Source of the DNA: Gammaproteobacteria bacterium
GTDB lineage: Bacteria; Pseudomonadota; Gammaproteobacteria; Pseudomonadales; Azotimanducaceae
Direction: 5' to 3'
Assembly: GCA_018666555.1 (NCBI GenBank)
Contig: JABIZD010000104.1
Coordinates: 16,103 to 80,102 of the forward strand
DNA: 64,000 nt
Below the pieces are notes generated by a model. The model saw only the letters and a list, made by a program, of their open reading frames with translations. It searched no databases and was not told the origin of the DNA. Of the stretch, positions 26,830 through 38,045 are shown in pieces; positions within the stretch are counted from its first letter, which is position 1; each line of letters starts with the position of its first letter. Made by a program: the position numbers and the translations under genes.

Positions 26830-28065
26830 ATGGAGATTAAAGCGCCTGATTTTCCAGAGTCCATTGCAGATGGGGAGATCGTTCAATGGCATGTTGTAGA
26901 GCAAGAATTTGTCCATCGAGACCAGATTCTGGTAGAAATTGAAACGGATAAAGTGGTGTTGGAGGTTGCTGCGCCGGCAGATGGTAAGGTGACCCGCATC
27001 CTCAAGACCACGGGTGATACTATCCTGTCCGAAGATGTACTTGCCGTTTTTGAAGTTGGTGCGGATCACCAGACTGCCGTTGACAGCGAAGATGCGGATG
27101 CAGTTACCAATGAAGACATCGCCGAGGGGGCAACCAGAGCAAGTCCGTCAGCGAGGAAATTGGCCAGTGAAAGGAACGTGGCGATCAGCGGAGTAGCTGG
27201 AACGGGTAAGGGTGGATTGGTAACCCGGGGTGATGTTTTAAAAGTAGCTCAGGCACAGGACGGAACAGTGCATCCAGGCGCACCTCTGAGTCAGCCTGAA
27301 CCACAGGAACCCAAGCAACCACCAAGCAAGCCTGAGCCGGTTGTTAAAGCTGGCGATGCAGGGCGAGTTGAGCGACGCGTGCCCATGACCCGGTTGAGAA
27401 GCAGTATAGCCAGGCGATTGGTCGAAGCCCAGCAGACGGCTGCTATGTTGACGACTTTTAATGAAGTCGATATGCGGGCAGTGATGGAATTGCGGAGCAA
27501 ATATAAAGAGGCTTTTGCGCAAGCACATGCAGGCGTCCGATTGGGTTTCATGTCCTTTTTTGTGCGCGCCTGTGTGGAGGCTCTGAAGCGATTCCCTGGT
27601 GTTAATGCGTCTATTGATGGAAGCGATATTGTCTACCACGGATACCAGGATATTGGCGTGGCAGTGGGATCGCCTAGGGGATTGGTTGTCCCGGTTCTTC
27701 GCGATGCTGATAGTCTTGGATTAGCTGAAATTGAGGAAAGGGTAAAGGTTTTCGGTGATAAGGCCCGGGATGGTAAGTTAACGATCGAAGAAATCACCGG
27801 TGGCACCTTCACTCTGTCTAATGGCGGTATATTTGGGTCCTTGCTATCGACACCTATATTAAATCCACCTCAGACTGGCATACTAGGGATGCACAAAATC
27901 CAGGAAAGACCCATTGCTGTCAATGGAGCGGTGGTGATTCGTCCGATGATGTATCTGGCATTATCGTATGACCATCGATTGATCGACGGCCAGGAAGCCG
28001 TGAGATTCCTGGTGACAGTCAAAGAGTTTCTTGAGGATCCGGCCAAGATCCTATTAGATATCTGA
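26830..28065 (+). CDS. sucB: Dihydrolipoamide succinyltransferase (E2 of 2-oxoglutarate dehydrogenase)
   Basis: SucB (411 aa) forms the core of the 2-oxoglutarate dehydrogenase complex. There is one N-terminal lipoyl domain with the modified Lys41 in [11 protein letters not shown], then an acidic linker. A peripheral-subunit-binding domain contains [13 protein letters not shown], and a Pro/Gln-rich linker follows. The catalytic domain ends with the active-site [16 protein letters not shown]. It is preceded by TTAGGA and followed closely by lpd. Confidence 0.97.
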   Translation: MEIKAPDFPESIADGEIVQWHVVEQEFVHRDQILVEIETDKVVLEVAAPADGKVTRILKTTGDTILSEDVLAVFEVGADHQTAVDSEDADAVTNEDIAEGATRASPSARKLASERNVAISGVAGTGKGGLVTRGDVLKVAQAQDGTVHPGAPLSQPEPQEPKQPPSKPEPVVKAGDAGRVERRVPMTRLRSSIARRLVEAQQTAAMLTTFNEVDMRAVMELRSKYKEAFAQAHAGVRLGFMSFFVRACVEALKRFPGVNASIDGSDIVYHGYQDIGVAVGSPRGLVVPVLRDADSLGLAEIEERVKVFGDKARDGKLTIEEITGGTFTLSNGGIFGSLLSTPILNPPQTGILGMHKIQERPIAVNGAVVIRPMMYLALSYDHRLIDGQEAVRFLVTVKEFLEDPAKILLDI

Positions 28066-28082
28066 CTTTGGAGGCGATAGAT

Positions 28083-29522
28083 TTGAGCGATTATTATGAT
28101 GTGATAGTGATTGGTGCTGGTCCGGCAGGTTATCACGCAGCTATTAGAGCATCGCAACTTGGACTAAACACTGCCTGTGTGGATAAATGGGTTGATGCGT
28201 CTGGAGCCGGTGTGCTGGGTGGTACTTGTTTGAACGTGGGATGTATTCCGTCAAAAGCGCTACTGGATATCTCGCACAAATATAAACAGGCAAGAGAAGA
28301 CTTTTCGGCGATTGGCATCACCACCCAAAAAGTAGACATTGATATCGCGACGATGCAGAAGAACAAGCGTGAAGTTGTCAAGGGATTGACCCGGGGTGTA
28401 GCAGGGTTGTTAAAAGCAAACGGTGTCGAGGTCTTTACAGCGACAGCCGAATTAGTGGCTGGTAGAAAAGTAAAGATGCTAAGTAGCGATGGCCAGATGA
28501 AGGAGATCAGTGCGGCCAATGTGATTCTGGCGACCGGTTCGGTTCCGGTAGATATCCCACCCTGCCCAATGGATGGAGAATCAGTCATTGACTCTGAAGG
28601 CGCTCTTGAACTGACTGCAGTTCCTGCCAGGCTTGGCGTTATTGGTGCGGGCGTAATTGGTCTGGAGCTGGGTAGTGTGTGGAGTCGTCTTGGATCTGAA
28701 GTGGTAGTCCTGGAAGCATTAGACGAGTTTCTACCCAGTGCTGACCGACAATTGTCTAAGGAAGCGGCAAAACAATTCAAGAAGCAAGGCCTGGATATTC
28801 GGCTGGCTACTCGAGTAACGGCAACACGGGTGGAGGATGATGGTGTAGTGGTGAGCTATACTGATACGGACTCAGATCACGAATTACTTGTCGATAAAGT
28901 GATCGTAGCTGTCGGTCGGAAGCCCTTCACTGAAGGAGTCTTATCTGCCGAGAGCGGTGTGCAACTGGATGAGCGAGGCTTTATTCATGTCAATGATTTG
29001 TGTGCGACAGATGCACCTGGTATTTTTGCGGTGGGAGATGTGGTCCGTGGCCCCATGTTGGCACATAAGGGGATGGAAGAAGGGATCATGGTTGCAGAGC
29101 GAATTGCTGGAGAAAAACCCCTGGTTAACTATGACTGTGTCCCTTCTGTTATTTATACCCATCCGGAAGTTGCCTGGGTTGGTCAGTCTGAGGAGCAATT
29201 GAAGGCTGATGGTGTGGGATATAAAAGCGGCGTATTCCCGATGGCAGCCAGTGGAAGGGCACTTGCCAGCAAAGAAACGGCAGGGCTGATAAAAGTTCTG
29301 GCCGACGAAAATTCAGACCAGATTCTGGGTGTCCATATAATGGCTGCCCATGCGTCAGAGTTGATCTCTGAAGCTGTTATTGCGATGGAGTTTGGTGCCA
29401 CTGCTGAAGACTTGGGGTTAACGATGTTTGCTCATCCCTCGTTATCGGAAGGTCTGCATGAGGCAGCGCTAGCCGTTTCAGGTCGTGCCATACACATCAG
29501 TAATCGTAAACGACGTACCTGA
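28083..29522 (+). CDS. lpd: Dihydrolipoyl dehydrogenase (E3)
   Basis: This flavoprotein (479 aa) reoxidises dihydrolipoamide on E2 with NAD+. The redox-active disulfide Cys49/Cys54 lies in GGTCLNVGCIPSKAL, the FAD-binding GAGPAGYHAA at the N-terminus, and the NAD-binding GAGVIGLELGSVW in the middle. The catalytic His-Glu segment FAHPSLSEGLHEA is at the C-terminus. A TTG at 28068 would add five residues, but the TTG at 28083 has GGAGG at 28070-28074 with 8-nt spacing and gives the normal SDYYDVIVIG start. Its place between sucB and sucCD points to a role in the 2-oxoglutarate complex (LpdG-like in Pseudomonas). Confidence 0.95.
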   Translation: MSDYYDVIVIGAGPAGYHAAIRASQLGLNTACVDKWVDASGAGVLGGTCLNVGCIPSKALLDISHKYKQAREDFSAIGITTQKVDIDIATMQKNKREVVKGLTRGVAGLLKANGVEVFTATAELVAGRKVKMLSSDGQMKEISAANVILATGSVPVDIPPCPMDGESVIDSEGALELTAVPARLGVIGAGVIGLELGSVWSRLGSEVVVLEALDEFLPSADRQLSKEAAKQFKKQGLDIRLATRVTATRVEDDGVVVSYTDTDSDHELLVDKVIVAVGRKPFTEGVLSAESGVQLDERGFIHVNDLCATDAPGIFAVGDVVRGPMLAHKGMEEGIMVAERIAGEKPLVNYDCVPSVIYTHPEVAWVGQSEEQLKADGVGYKSGVFPMAASGRALASKETAGLIKVLADENSDQILGVHIMAAHASELISEAVIAMEFGATAEDLGLTMFAHPSLSEGLHEAALAVSGRAIHISNRKRRT

Positions 29523-29580
29523 ATGACTATTCTTTTGGTTTTAGGGTTTCACGGGATGGCAGGTTAAGGATAGAGAGAAT

Positions 29581-30750
29581 ATGAACCTTCATGAATATCA
29601 GGCAAAACAGTTATTTGCCCAGTATGGTCTGCCAATATCGGAAGGCAAAGCGGTAGATTCTGGTGCTGAGGCGATTGCCGCAGCCAAGGCGATGGGTGGT
29701 GAAAAATGGGCTGTAAAAGCGCAGGTCCATGCCGGTGGCAGAGGTAAGGCGGGCGGTGTCAAGTTGTTTTCGTCTCTTAAGGAAGTGGGCGAATTTGCAG
29801 ATAGTTTGATTGGGTCCCGGTTGGTGACTGCTCAGACCGATGAAATAGGCCAACCTATTAATAAGATTTTTGTAGAGGCCTGTACAGGCATATCTCGTGA
29901 ACTTTATCTGGGCGCCGTAGTTGATCGATCATCCAGGAGAGTTATATTTATGGCCTCCACAGAGGGTGGAGTCGAGATAGAAGAGGTCGCTCGAGATACA
30001 CCTGAAAAAATCATCAGGGCTGTTATCGAACCCTCGCAAGGACCGCAGGCTTATCAAGGCCGGCAGCTTGCTTTCAAGCTGGGTCTGGAAGGTAAGCAGA
30101 TTAATCAGTTTGCTAAGATTTTTATGGCTTTGGCAAAAATGTTTGAAGAAAGAGACCTATCGCTTCTGGAGATCAACCCACTGGTGGTGACTGATGTCGG
30201 AAACGTACATTGTCTCGATGCAAAAGTCTCTATAGACAGCAATGCCTTATACAGACAGCAGGATCTGGTAGCCATGCGCGACCCGAGCCAGGAGGACGAA
30301 AGAGAGCGGCAAGCAGGAGAGTTTGGCCTTAACTATGTTGCTCTCGAGGGCAATATTGGGTGCATGGTTAACGGCGCAGGTCTGGCTATGGGAACCATGG
30401 ACCTGGTTAAATTAGGCGGAGGCGAGCCGGCTAATTTCCTTGATGTGGGTGGCGGGGCCACAAAGGAAGCAGTCGCCGAAGCGTTTAAAATTATCCTCTC
30501 AGACAGCGCTGTAAAAGCTATCCTGATCAATATTTTTGGCGGCATCGTGCAGTGCGACATCATAGCTGAGGGCATTATCGGGGCGGTAAAGGATGTCGGT
30601 GTCAAGGTTCCGGTAGTGGTTCGGTTTGAAGGCAATAATGCGACCTTAGGGGTGGCGACCTTAGCCAGTAGTGACGTTGACATTATTGCAGCTACCAGTT
30701 TAACGGACGCGGTCGAGCAAGTGGTCAGGGCCGCAGGAGTCACATCGTGA
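29581..30750 (+). CDS. sucC: Succinyl-CoA synthetase beta subunit
   Basis: SucC (389 aa) carries the ATP-grasp domain of succinyl-CoA synthetase, which makes ATP or GTP from succinyl-CoA. Its start [18 protein letters not shown] is family-typical. The nucleotide-binding [17 protein letters not shown] and the C-terminal [17 protein letters not shown] (CoA-ligase, alpha-subunit contact) are present. The length is nearly identical to the E. coli protein. sucD overlaps the end by 4 bp. Confidence 0.97.
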   Translation: MNLHEYQAKQLFAQYGLPISEGKAVDSGAEAIAAAKAMGGEKWAVKAQVHAGGRGKAGGVKLFSSLKEVGEFADSLIGSRLVTAQTDEIGQPINKIFVEACTGISRELYLGAVVDRSSRRVIFMASTEGGVEIEEVARDTPEKIIRAVIEPSQGPQAYQGRQLAFKLGLEGKQINQFAKIFMALAKMFEERDLSLLEINPLVVTDVGNVHCLDAKVSIDSNALYRQQDLVAMRDPSQEDERERQAGEFGLNYVALEGNIGCMVNGAGLAMGTMDLVKLGGGEPANFLDVGGGATKEAVAEAFKIILSDSAVKAILINIFGGIVQCDIIAEGIIGAVKDVGVKVPVVVRFEGNNATLGVATLASSDVDIIAATSLTDAVEQVVRAAGVTS

Positions 30751-31619
30751 GTATACTGATTGGGAAAGATACTCGGGTTATTTGTCAGGGTTTTACGGGC
30801 TCGCAGGGAACATTACATTCTCAGCAGGCGATTGCCTATGGCACCAACATGGTGGGTGGGATAACCCCAGGTAAAGGAGGGCAAATGCATTTGGGTTTGC
30901 CGGTGTTTAATACCGTAGCAGATGCGGTGGAGCAAACCGGAGCAGATGCTAGTGTGATTTATGTGCCAGCGCCTTTTGCCAAGGATGGTATATTGGAAGC
31001 AGCTGAGGCTGGCATAAAACTAATTGTCTGTATAACGGAAGGGGTGCCGACCCTCGATATGCTAGCAGTTAAAGTCAGAACAGATGAGTTGGGTGTTCGT
31101 CTGGTAGGACCTAATTGCCCAGGTGTCATTACTCCCGGGGAGTGCAAAATAGGCATAATGCCCGGTGATATTCACTTGCCTGGGCGAGTGGGTATCGTGT
31201 CGCGTTCCGGTACCCTTACCTATGAGGCTGTAAAACAGACGACTGAGCTTGGATTTGGGCAAAGTAGTTGTGTCGGTATCGGCGGAGATCCTATTCCTGG
31301 TAGTAATTTTATCGATATTTTAAAGCTGTTCCAGGAAGACCCTGGGACCGACGCGATTGTCATGGTTGGGGAAATCGGCGGCACTGCTGAGGAAGAAGCA
31401 GCTGCTTTTATTGAAGCTCATGTGACTAAGCCGGTGGTGAGTTATATTGCTGGTGTTACCGCACCAGCAGGCAAACGGATGGGGCATGCAGGTGCGATAA
31501 TCGCGGGTGGCAAGGGGACAGCGGAGGATAAATTTGCTGCTTTGTCCCAAGCGGGCGTACGTACCGTTAAAAGCCTGGATTCAATAGGCTCGGCATTAGC
31601 TGACATGACTGGTTGGTAG
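30747..31619 (+). CDS. sucD: Succinyl-CoA synthetase alpha subunit
   Basis: SucD (290 aa) binds CoA and carries the phosphorylated histidine. The CoA-binding [16 protein letters not shown] is at the N-terminus and the catalytic His is in [13 protein letters not shown]. The GTG start overlaps the sucC stop (GTGA), showing translational coupling. It is the last gene of the sdh-suc operon; a probable terminator hairpin follows at 31656-31684. Confidence 0.97.
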   Translation: MSILIGKDTRVICQGFTGSQGTLHSQQAIAYGTNMVGGITPGKGGQMHLGLPVFNTVADAVEQTGADASVIYVPAPFAKDGILEAAEAGIKLIVCITEGVPTLDMLAVKVRTDELGVRLVGPNCPGVITPGECKIGIMPGDIHLPGRVGIVSRSGTLTYEAVKQTTELGFGQSSCVGIGGDPIPGSNFIDILKLFQEDPGTDAIVMVGEIGGTAEEEAAAFIEAHVTKPVVSYIAGVTAPAGKRMGHAGAIIAGGKGTAEDKFAALSQAGVRTVKSLDSIGSALADMTGW

Positions 31620-31655
31620 TAATCTCGGCGCTATAACCTGAACTTGATGCGGTTG

Positions 31656-31684
31656 ATTTAACCCCATGCCGGGGTTGAATTTTT
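31656..31684 (+). terminator. Intrinsic terminator after sucD
   Basis: AACCCC (31660-31665) pairs with GGGGTT (31671-31676) around a 5-nt loop. The stem extends outward through four more pairs, including one G-T, and ends in a TTTTT run (31680-31684). It closes the TCA operon just before htpG. Confidence 0.6.
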
Positions 31685-31736
31685 GCTGCGTCGCCCCAAG
31701 CTAACTGACATCGATTGGATGGAGCGAGTAAATAAA

Positions 31737-33671
31737 ATGGCCAGGACTGCAAAAAAGAAAAAAATGGGGTTTCAGACAGAAGCTAAACAGTTGCTGCATC
31801 TGATGATTCATTCGTTATATTCAAATAAAGAAATCTTCCTGAGGGAACTGATTTCAAATGCATCAGATGCCATTGATAAGTTTCGATTCGCCAGCCTCAC
31901 AGAAACTGACCTGGTGCTCACGGATGGTGATTTAAAGATCCGGATCGAGGTAGATGCAGACGCGAAAACCCTAAGTCTGATTGATAATGGTATCGGCATG
32001 TCGAGAGATGAAGCCATTGCCAATCTGGGAACGATTGCCAAATCTGGTACGGCGCAGTTTTTGTCTGAATTAACTGGCGATCAGCAGAAAGATTCTCAGT
32101 TAATCGGCCAGTTTGGGGTGGGTTTTTATTCGTCTTTTATAGTGGCAGATAAAGTTGTCGTGGAATCTCGTTCCGCCAGGGTAGAGGCTGAAGAAGCAGT
32201 CCGCTGGACTTCCACAGGAGAGGCCGATTTCGAGGTGGAGACCATCACCCGGGAGGCAAGGGGAACCCAGGTAACGCTGCATTTACAAACAGATAATGAA
32301 GAGTATCTGGATAACTTCCGGTTAAAGAACATTATAAAGAAATATGCGGATCATGTTTCCGTGCCGGTAACCATGGCAATACCCGTTGTGCCTGAATCAG
32401 AGAGTACGGAAGATAGCGATTCGGATGATGCCAGCGCTGCTACTGGAGTGACTGAGGAAGTCGTTAATAGTGCAACGGCACTTTGGACTCGTTCGCGCAG
32501 TAAAGTTAAAAAAGATGAGTATGAGGAATTTTACAAGCACCTCTCGCATGACTTTGAGAATCCTCTGACCTGGAGCCATAATAAAGTAGAAGGGAAGCTG
32601 GATTACACCAGTCTTATTTTTATACCGAGCAAAGCGCCTTTCGATTTATGGAATCGTGAATCGATCAAGGGGCTCAAACTCTATGTTCAACGTGTGTTTA
32701 TCATGGATGACGCTGAACAGTTTTTACCCCTCTACCTGCGCTTCGTTAAGGGTATTGTTGATTCCAATGATCTGTCCTTGAATGTTTCAAGAGAAATATT
32801 GCAGAACGACCCAGCTATTGAGTCAATGCGAAATGCGTTAACCAAGCGCAGTTTGGATATGCTGGATAAACTGGCCAAGAAAGAAGAAGAGCAGTATCAG
32901 CAGTTTTGGGATGAATTTGGTCAGGTTTTAAAGGAAGGACCGGCCGAAGATTTTAGTAACAAGGAAAAAATAGCCAAGTTGCTGCGCTTCTCTACCACCC
33001 ATACTGGTTCAGAGATTCAAAATCAGTCACTTGATGCCTACCTTTCGCGGATGCAACCTGAGCAGTCCAAAATTTATTATGTTGCTGCGGAGAATTTCCA
33101 GACAGCTTCAAGCAGTCCGCATCTTGAAGTATTTAGAAAGAAAGGGATTGAAGTCTTGTTGTTGACGGACCGGATAGATGAATGGCTGGTTAATCATCTC
33201 ATGGAATTCGATGGAAAATCGCTCCAGGACGTGGCAAAAGGGTCTCTCGACCTTGGCGGGTTAGAGGATTCTGAAGAAAAGAAAGCGACCGAAGAAATTG
33301 CCAAAGAATTCTCTGATCTGGTAACTCGATTGAATGATGAGCTAGGCGATGAAGTAGAACAGGTCAGAGTGACCCATCGGTTAACGGACTCACCCGCCTG
33401 TCTGGTGGTAACTGAAGATGACATGGGTATGCAGATGCGGCGAATTCTTGCCTCTGCTGGTCAGGAAGTCCCGGCGTCAAAACGTATATTCGAAATTAAC
33501 CCAGAACATCCGTTGATTGTACGCCTCGATCAGGAGGTCGATGTTGATAGATTTAAAAGTCTAACGCGGGTTTTATATGATCAAGCGTTGCTCGCAGAAG
33601 GGGGTCAGCTCCAGGACCCAGCTAATTACGTGCAGAAACTGAATAAACTACTGCTGGAGTTAACTGCATGA
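31737..33671 (+). CDS. htpG: Molecular chaperone HtpG (Hsp90)
   Basis: HtpG (644 aa) is the bacterial Hsp90, an ATP-dependent cytoplasmic chaperone. The GHKL ATP-binding domain shows [35 protein letters not shown] and [15 protein letters not shown]. The middle domain contains [17 protein letters not shown] charged linker ([15 protein letters not shown]) joins the two and is slightly longer and more acidic than in E. coli. The frame is open further upstream through the terminator. ATG 31737 is chosen because the family N-terminus begins just before [22 protein letters not shown] 31719 is an alternative. Confidence 0.95.
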   Translation: MARTAKKKKMGFQTEAKQLLHLMIHSLYSNKEIFLRELISNASDAIDKFRFASLTETDLVLTDGDLKIRIEVDADAKTLSLIDNGIGMSRDEAIANLGTIAKSGTAQFLSELTGDQQKDSQLIGQFGVGFYSSFIVADKVVVESRSARVEAEEAVRWTSTGEADFEVETITREARGTQVTLHLQTDNEEYLDNFRLKNIIKKYADHVSVPVTMAIPVVPESESTEDSDSDDASAATGVTEEVVNSATALWTRSRSKVKKDEYEEFYKHLSHDFENPLTWSHNKVEGKLDYTSLIFIPSKAPFDLWNRESIKGLKLYVQRVFIMDDAEQFLPLYLRFVKGIVDSNDLSLNVSREILQNDPAIESMRNALTKRSLDMLDKLAKKEEEQYQQFWDEFGQVLKEGPAEDFSNKEKIAKLLRFSTTHTGSEIQNQSLDAYLSRMQPEQSKIYYVAAENFQTASSSPHLEVFRKKGIEVLLLTDRIDEWLVNHLMEFDGKSLQDVAKGSLDLGGLEDSEEKKATEEIAKEFSDLVTRLNDELGDEVEQVRVTHRLTDSPACLVVTEDDMGMQMRRILASAGQEVPASKRIFEINPEHPLIVRLDQEVDVDRFKSLTRVLYDQALLAEGGQLQDPANYVQKLNKLLLELTA

Positions 33672-33726
33672 CTTCAATGTGCCGGCCAATTGGGCGCAGT
33701 AGAAGTGGTTCAGGTAGGGCCTGACT

Positions 33727-34161
33727 TTGTTAGTTACTCTGATGCGTCACGGGGCTGCAGCAGCGACCGCCCCCTCAGATGCGTTAAGACCGTTAACTGA
33801 ATCAGGTCGGCTAGAAGTTCGGGAGGTTGCCGGGCAATTAGCCGGCTTTGATCTGCCTGATTCAATAATTTCGAGTCCGTATTTGCGTGCCACGCAGACG
33901 GCCGAAATCATAGCGGATTCCAATCAGTTGTTGATAGAGGCTCCCTGGCCGGAAATTACCCCAGCGGGGAATGTGGAAAATGTTTTGGAGTTGATTTCCG
34001 AACGGAACAGCCCTATCTTTCTGGTATTACATATGCCCCTGATTGCATTGTTGATTGATGCGCTGACGGGAAAAAGGTTAAACGTACCAACAGCTGCGGT
34101 TTTTTCCATGGCGCTGCCAACAGGGAAGATGACAGGTGCAGAAATACGATGGAATATCTGA
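33727..34161 (+). CDS. sixA: Phosphohistidine phosphatase SixA
   Basis: This small (144 aa) histidine-phosphatase-family protein has the N-terminal catalytic LMRHGAA and a second conserved block SSPYLRATQTAEII. It also has a late His in VLHMPLIALL. SixA removes phosphate from phosphohistidine, for instance on HPt domains or nitrogen-PTS proteins. The TTG at 33727 is the only start giving a full RHG strand. The 3' end overlaps the next gene by 13 bp, so the two are probably co-expressed. Confidence 0.85.
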   Translation: MLVTLMRHGAAAATAPSDALRPLTESGRLEVREVAGQLAGFDLPDSIISSPYLRATQTAEIIADSNQLLIEAPWPEITPAGNVENVLELISERNSPIFLVLHMPLIALLIDALTGKRLNVPTAAVFSMALPTGKMTGAEIRWNI

Positions 34162-35039
34162 CTTCTAGGATAGATCGAACCTGGCTGCCTCGGGTTCTGC
34201 TGAGCTGGCTATTGTTAAGCCTGGCAATCCTCACCGCTGCTGCGGCGGATCTGCCAGTTTATCCTGGCGCCGAATTGGTCGAATCCCAATCGGGTGGAGC
34301 CCTTGAGCGCAATCAGGTCATATTAAGTTCATTAAAGAAAATCCGTAATGTGCTTGAACCAGATCGAATTATTAGCGTGCGAGGAAGTCGTAGTACACAG
34401 ACTTATTATGTGCCCGATGTACGCAACGTAGAGGTAGTGATTGATCATTACAAGGACAGTGCAAGGCAGGGATATGAAACCCTGTTTAGCTGTCAGGGAC
34501 GGAGTTGCGGTAGTAGTAATTATTGGGCTAACACTGTATTCAAGAACAGTATTCTCTATGGGCCTGAGCAGTTTCAGTATTATTGGGTGGGCCTGGATAG
34601 CGCAACCAAATATTATCACCTGGTGTATCTTGGTAGGCGCGGTACTCAGAAGATCTATCTTCAACATGAGGTTATTGTGGTTGAAACTCAAGACATCGTT
34701 GGCGCTATCGACGGCAGACGGTTTGGAAGTACGGGTGTTATGCGCCTACCGCTGGCTGAGTTTGCAACTGACCTTGATGGACTTACTACGGTGCTGCTCG
34801 GGCAACTACCGGAAAGCTCCAATGCGAGGCTGGCAATTGTAGTCCATGATTACCAGCAGGAATCAGAAACGCTGCAGCAGGCTATTGATCGCACAACGAA
34901 CCAGGCAGAAGTCCTAAAAAGCCAGCTAATCAATCAAGGACTTGCTGGCCAGCGCCTGGAGGCCTATGGGGTTGGCCCGTTAAGCCCCTACGCAGAGCTG
35001 CGGTATCCTCGCGTAGATCTGGTGCTGCTACCTCGATAA
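34149..35039 (+). CDS. DUF4892 domain-containing exported protein with OmpA-like tail
   Basis: This 296-residue protein begins with a signal peptide (basic start, then a hydrophobic stretch LLSWLLLSLAILTAAAA, likely cleaved before DLPVYPGAELVE). The body resembles DUF4892 (SVRGSRSTQTYYVPDVRNVE; CQGRSCGSSNYWAN with a likely disulfide). The last 70 residues read like an OmpA/MotB peptidoglycan-binding domain: paired helices, then LKSQLINQGLAGQRLEAYGV, GPLSPYAE and a final RVDLVLLPR strand. It should be periplasmic or outer-membrane linked. Function is unknown. It overlaps sixA by 13 bp and is convergent with folE. Confidence 0.78.
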   Translation: MEYLTSRIDRTWLPRVLLSWLLLSLAILTAAAADLPVYPGAELVESQSGGALERNQVILSSLKKIRNVLEPDRIISVRGSRSTQTYYVPDVRNVEVVIDHYKDSARQGYETLFSCQGRSCGSSNYWANTVFKNSILYGPEQFQYYWVGLDSATKYYHLVYLGRRGTQKIYLQHEVIVVETQDIVGAIDGRRFGSTGVMRLPLAEFATDLDGLTTVLLGQLPESSNARLAIVVHDYQQESETLQQAIDRTTNQAEVLKSQLINQGLAGQRLEAYGVGPLSPYAELRYPRVDLVLLPR

Positions 35040-35051
35040 AACGGCTTGCTA

Positions 35052-35600
35052 TTAGTTGTGCAGTTGCAGCAGTGACAGGAACTCCATACGAGTGGCTTGG
35101 TTTTGCTGAAATTGGCCCAGCATCATCGAAGTTTTCATAATTGAATTCTGCTTCTCTACCCCTCTCATCTTCATGCACATGTGCTCTGCCTCAATGATGA
35201 CACCTACACCGGCTGCCATAGTCACTTTTTTGATTGCCTCAGCAATTTGTTTAGTCAAGTGCTCTTGAATCTGTAATCGTCTTGCATACATATCAACGAT
35301 CCGTGCTACCTTGGATAATCCTAAGACTTTGCCAGTAGGCAGGTAGGCAACGTGACATTTACCGATAAAGGGTAATAAGTGATGCTCGCACATGGAATAC
35401 AACTCAATATCCTGGACGATAATAATCTCGCTGGTATCAGATACAAACAGAGCATCATTGACAATCTCTTCAAGGGTTTCCTGGTAGCCTTTGGTTAGAA
35501 ACTGCATGGCATTGGCGGCCCGGGCTGGAGTATCACGCAGGCCTTCTCGCTGCGGATCTTCTCCTATACTTTCTAATATCTTTGCAAATGCCAGTTCCAT
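35052..35600 (-). CDS. folE: GTP cyclohydrolase I
   Basis: FolE (182 aa) converts GTP to dihydroneopterin triphosphate at the start of folate synthesis. The zinc-site [18 protein letters not shown] and the later HMCMKMRGV provide the Cys/His ligands, and [20 protein letters not shown] is the substrate block. A TTG at 35618 extends the frame by six codons, but the ATG at 35600 with AGGTGG upstream aligns with the start of Pseudomonas FolE and is chosen. It is divergent from aroC, 109 bp away. Confidence 0.95.
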   Translation of the reverse strand: MELAFAKILESIGEDPQREGLRDTPARAANAMQFLTKGYQETLEEIVNDALFVSDTSEIIIVQDIELYSMCEHHLLPFIGKCHVAYLPTGKVLGLSKVARIVDMYARRLQIQEHLTKQIAEAIKKVTMAAGVGVIIEAEHMCMKMRGVEKQNSIMKTSMMLGQFQQNQATRMEFLSLLQLHN

Positions 35601-35709
35601 AGTGTCCACCTTCTCCAAAAAAAGCTAACACTAAGCGAAATGATATTCAGGGTAAAGATAAACTGCGTCAATCTTAGGTTATAATTAGGGATTTTAAGAG
35701 GCAGGTCCG

Positions 35710-36774
35710 ATGCCGGGAAGCAGTATTGGTGAAATGTTCAAAGTAACCACCTTTGGTGAGAGCCATGGTGTGGCGCTTGGTTGCGTTGTCGATGGTTGCC
35801 CCGCTGGTTTACCGTTGTGTGAGGAAGACATCCAGGAGGACTTGAATCGTCGCCGGCCAGGCGGGTCAAAATATACCAGTCAACGAAAAGAGCTAGATCA
35901 GGTGCAGATCTTATCGGGTGTTTTTGAAGGCGTAACAACGGGCACAAGTATTGGTCTGCTAATTGAAAACATGGATCAAAAGTCGAAAGACTATAATGAC
36001 ATCAAGGATGTATTTCGCCCCGCTCATGCAGATTTTACCTACCAGAAAAAGTATGGTATTCGCGATTATCGGGGTGGTGGACGAGCCTCAGCGCGTGAAA
36101 CAGCCATGCGTGTCGCGGCCGGTGCTATTGCCAAAAAATACCTGGCGGATTTGTGTGGTATTCAGGTGCGCGGATACCTTGCTGAAATGGGCGATATTAG
36201 TATTTCAGAGTTAGACTGGGATGAGGTAGGCAGAAATTCCTTTTTCTGCCCGGATGCGGCTAGAGTGCCCGAAATGGAAGCGTTGATTGATCAGTTGCGA
36301 CGCCAGGGCGATTCTATTGGGGCGAGAATTAATGTGGTTGCCGAGGGTATGATCAGTGGTCTCGGAGAACCCGTTTTTGATAAACTGGACGCCGATATAG
36401 CGTCTGCGATGATGAGTATAAATGCAGTAAAAGGGGTTGAAATTGGTGATGGCTTCCAGGTTGTTCAGCAACTGGGGTCGGTTCATAGAGATGAAATTAC
36501 CGCACAGGGGTTTGTTTCAAACGGTGCTGGTGGCATCCTGGGTGGTATATCGACTGGCCAAGACATACTCGTCAGTATTGCGCTCAAGCCGACCTCAAGC
36601 ATAACCCAGCCTGCCCGTACAATCACCTCGGACGGTCAGGAGACACAGATAAGCACAAAAGGCCGGCATGACCCGTGTGTCGGAGTGCGAGCGACGCCCA
36701 TAGCCGAGGCTATGTTGGCAATCGTTCTCATGGATCATTTGCTGCGGCAAAGAGGTCAGAACGGACTACCATAA
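35710..36774 (+). CDS. aroC: Chorismate synthase
   Basis: AroC (354 aa) makes chorismate from EPSP with reduced FMN and supplies tryptophan and folate synthesis, both of which have genes in this window. The signature segments are [33 protein letters not shown], and [20 protein letters not shown]. The late block [17 protein letters not shown] is also present. Length matches the E. coli enzyme. A TATAAT-like box (35680-35685) lies 25 bp before the ATG without a clear -35. Confidence 0.97.
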   Translation: MPGSSIGEMFKVTTFGESHGVALGCVVDGCPAGLPLCEEDIQEDLNRRRPGGSKYTSQRKELDQVQILSGVFEGVTTGTSIGLLIENMDQKSKDYNDIKDVFRPAHADFTYQKKYGIRDYRGGGRASARETAMRVAAGAIAKKYLADLCGIQVRGYLAEMGDISISELDWDEVGRNSFFCPDAARVPEMEALIDQLRRQGDSIGARINVVAEGMISGLGEPVFDKLDADIASAMMSINAVKGVEIGDGFQVVQQLGSVHRDEITAQGFVSNGAGGILGGISTGQDILVSIALKPTSSITQPARTITSDGQETQISTKGRHDPCVGVRATPIAEAMLAIVLMDHLLRQRGQNGLP

Positions 36775-36969
36775 ATTGGAGTTATCAGTATTTATGGCAT
36801 TGGCCTGGCTATCGTCTGGCAGTTTTTAGAGTCTCAATGGGGCAGGATTATTTTTTCCTTTTAGCTCTCAGGCTAATCAGGCTCGAAGCTTCCGTTTGCA
36901 GGCTTTAGACTAACAGGGTTTTATATCAGGAGTTTGACGTGTTGTTGAGTGAGACAGGAGAGGATTGGC

Positions 36970-37986
36970 ATGAGTCTTAAGAATGTGGCTATAGTAGGGG
37001 CAACTGGAGCAGTCGGAGAGGTGATGCTCGAGCTGCTGCAAGAGCGTAAATTCCCCATTGATAATCTGTATCTTCTTGCCAGTGAAAGGAGTGCAGGATC
37101 GAGGCTGCCTTTTGGCAGTAAAAATATCAGAGTGGAGAATCTGGCAGATTTTGATTTCAGTCAGGCAGATATAGGATTGTTTTCTGCCGGCGGTTCAGTC
37201 TCCGCTGAATTTGCACCCAAAGCTGCAGCCGCGGGTTGTATTGTGATCGACAATACATCTTATTTCAGAAGAGACCCGGAGATTCCTTTGCTTATCCCTG
37301 AAGTGAATCTACATCGTCTGCAAGACTATACTCGTAGAAATATCATTGCTAATCCTAATTGTTCGACTATCCAGATGCTGGTGGCGCTAAAGCCGATTTA
37401 TGATGCTGTTGGAATATCCAGGATTCATGTCAGTACCTACCTGGCAGTATCCGGTTCCGGCAAATCAGGAGTGGAAGAGTTAGCAGGCCAGACAGCCAGA
37501 TTATTGAATGCACAGACCATAGAGACAAATGTTTACCCGACGCAGATTGCTTTTAATGCTATTCCAGCGATCGGTGATTTCGAGGCAAATGGGTTTACCA
37601 ATGAAGAAATGAAAATGGTTTGGGAGACGCATAAAATATTCGAGGACGATACCATCCAGGTCAGTCCCACCTGTGTAAGGGTACCGGTATTTTATGGTCA
37701 TTCAGAAGCAGTCTATGTCGAAACCAAAAAACCAATATCAGCAGCACAGGCGAAGCAACTATTTTCTGAAGGTGCAGGTATTGAAGTCATTGATGATGTC
37801 AATGAGAATGGCTTTCCGACTGCGGTAGGAGACGCCGCAGCTACGGACCCAGTTTTTGTTGGCCGTATTCGTAAGGATGTGGTTAATGAGCTTGGATTGC
37901 ATTGTTGGGTTGTTTCCGACAATGTTCGTAAAGGGGCGGCTTTGAATAGTGTACAAATAGCTGAGTATTTGTTAGAACATTTGTAA
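36970..37986 (+). CDS. asd: Aspartate-semialdehyde dehydrogenase
   Basis: Asd (338 aa) reduces aspartyl-phosphate to the semialdehyde feeding threonine, methionine, lysine and diaminopimelate. It has the NADP-binding VAIVGATGAVGEVML and catalytic Cys in IIANPNCSTIQML, with VSTYLAVSGSGKSGVEEL nearby. A late His is in VRKGAALNSVQIAEYLL context. The frame starts earlier at 36949, but ATG 36970 has AGGAG at 36957-36961 and gives the normal N-terminus. It corresponds to the Asd2-type that precedes fimV in Pseudomonas. Confidence 0.95.
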   Translation: MSLKNVAIVGATGAVGEVMLELLQERKFPIDNLYLLASERSAGSRLPFGSKNIRVENLADFDFSQADIGLFSAGGSVSAEFAPKAAAAGCIVIDNTSYFRRDPEIPLLIPEVNLHRLQDYTRRNIIANPNCSTIQMLVALKPIYDAVGISRIHVSTYLAVSGSGKSGVEELAGQTARLLNAQTIETNVYPTQIAFNAIPAIGDFEANGFTNEEMKMVWETHKIFEDDTIQVSPTCVRVPVFYGHSEAVYVETKKPISAAQAKQLFSEGAGIEVIDDVNENGFPTAVGDAAATDPVFVGRIRKDVVNELGLHCWVVSDNVRKGAALNSVQIAEYLLEHL

Positions 37987-38045
37987 TAAGATACTGGCAA
38001 ATAGAACTTTTTTTAGGCGCGAGAATTAACAGAGGAGTCGGCAAA

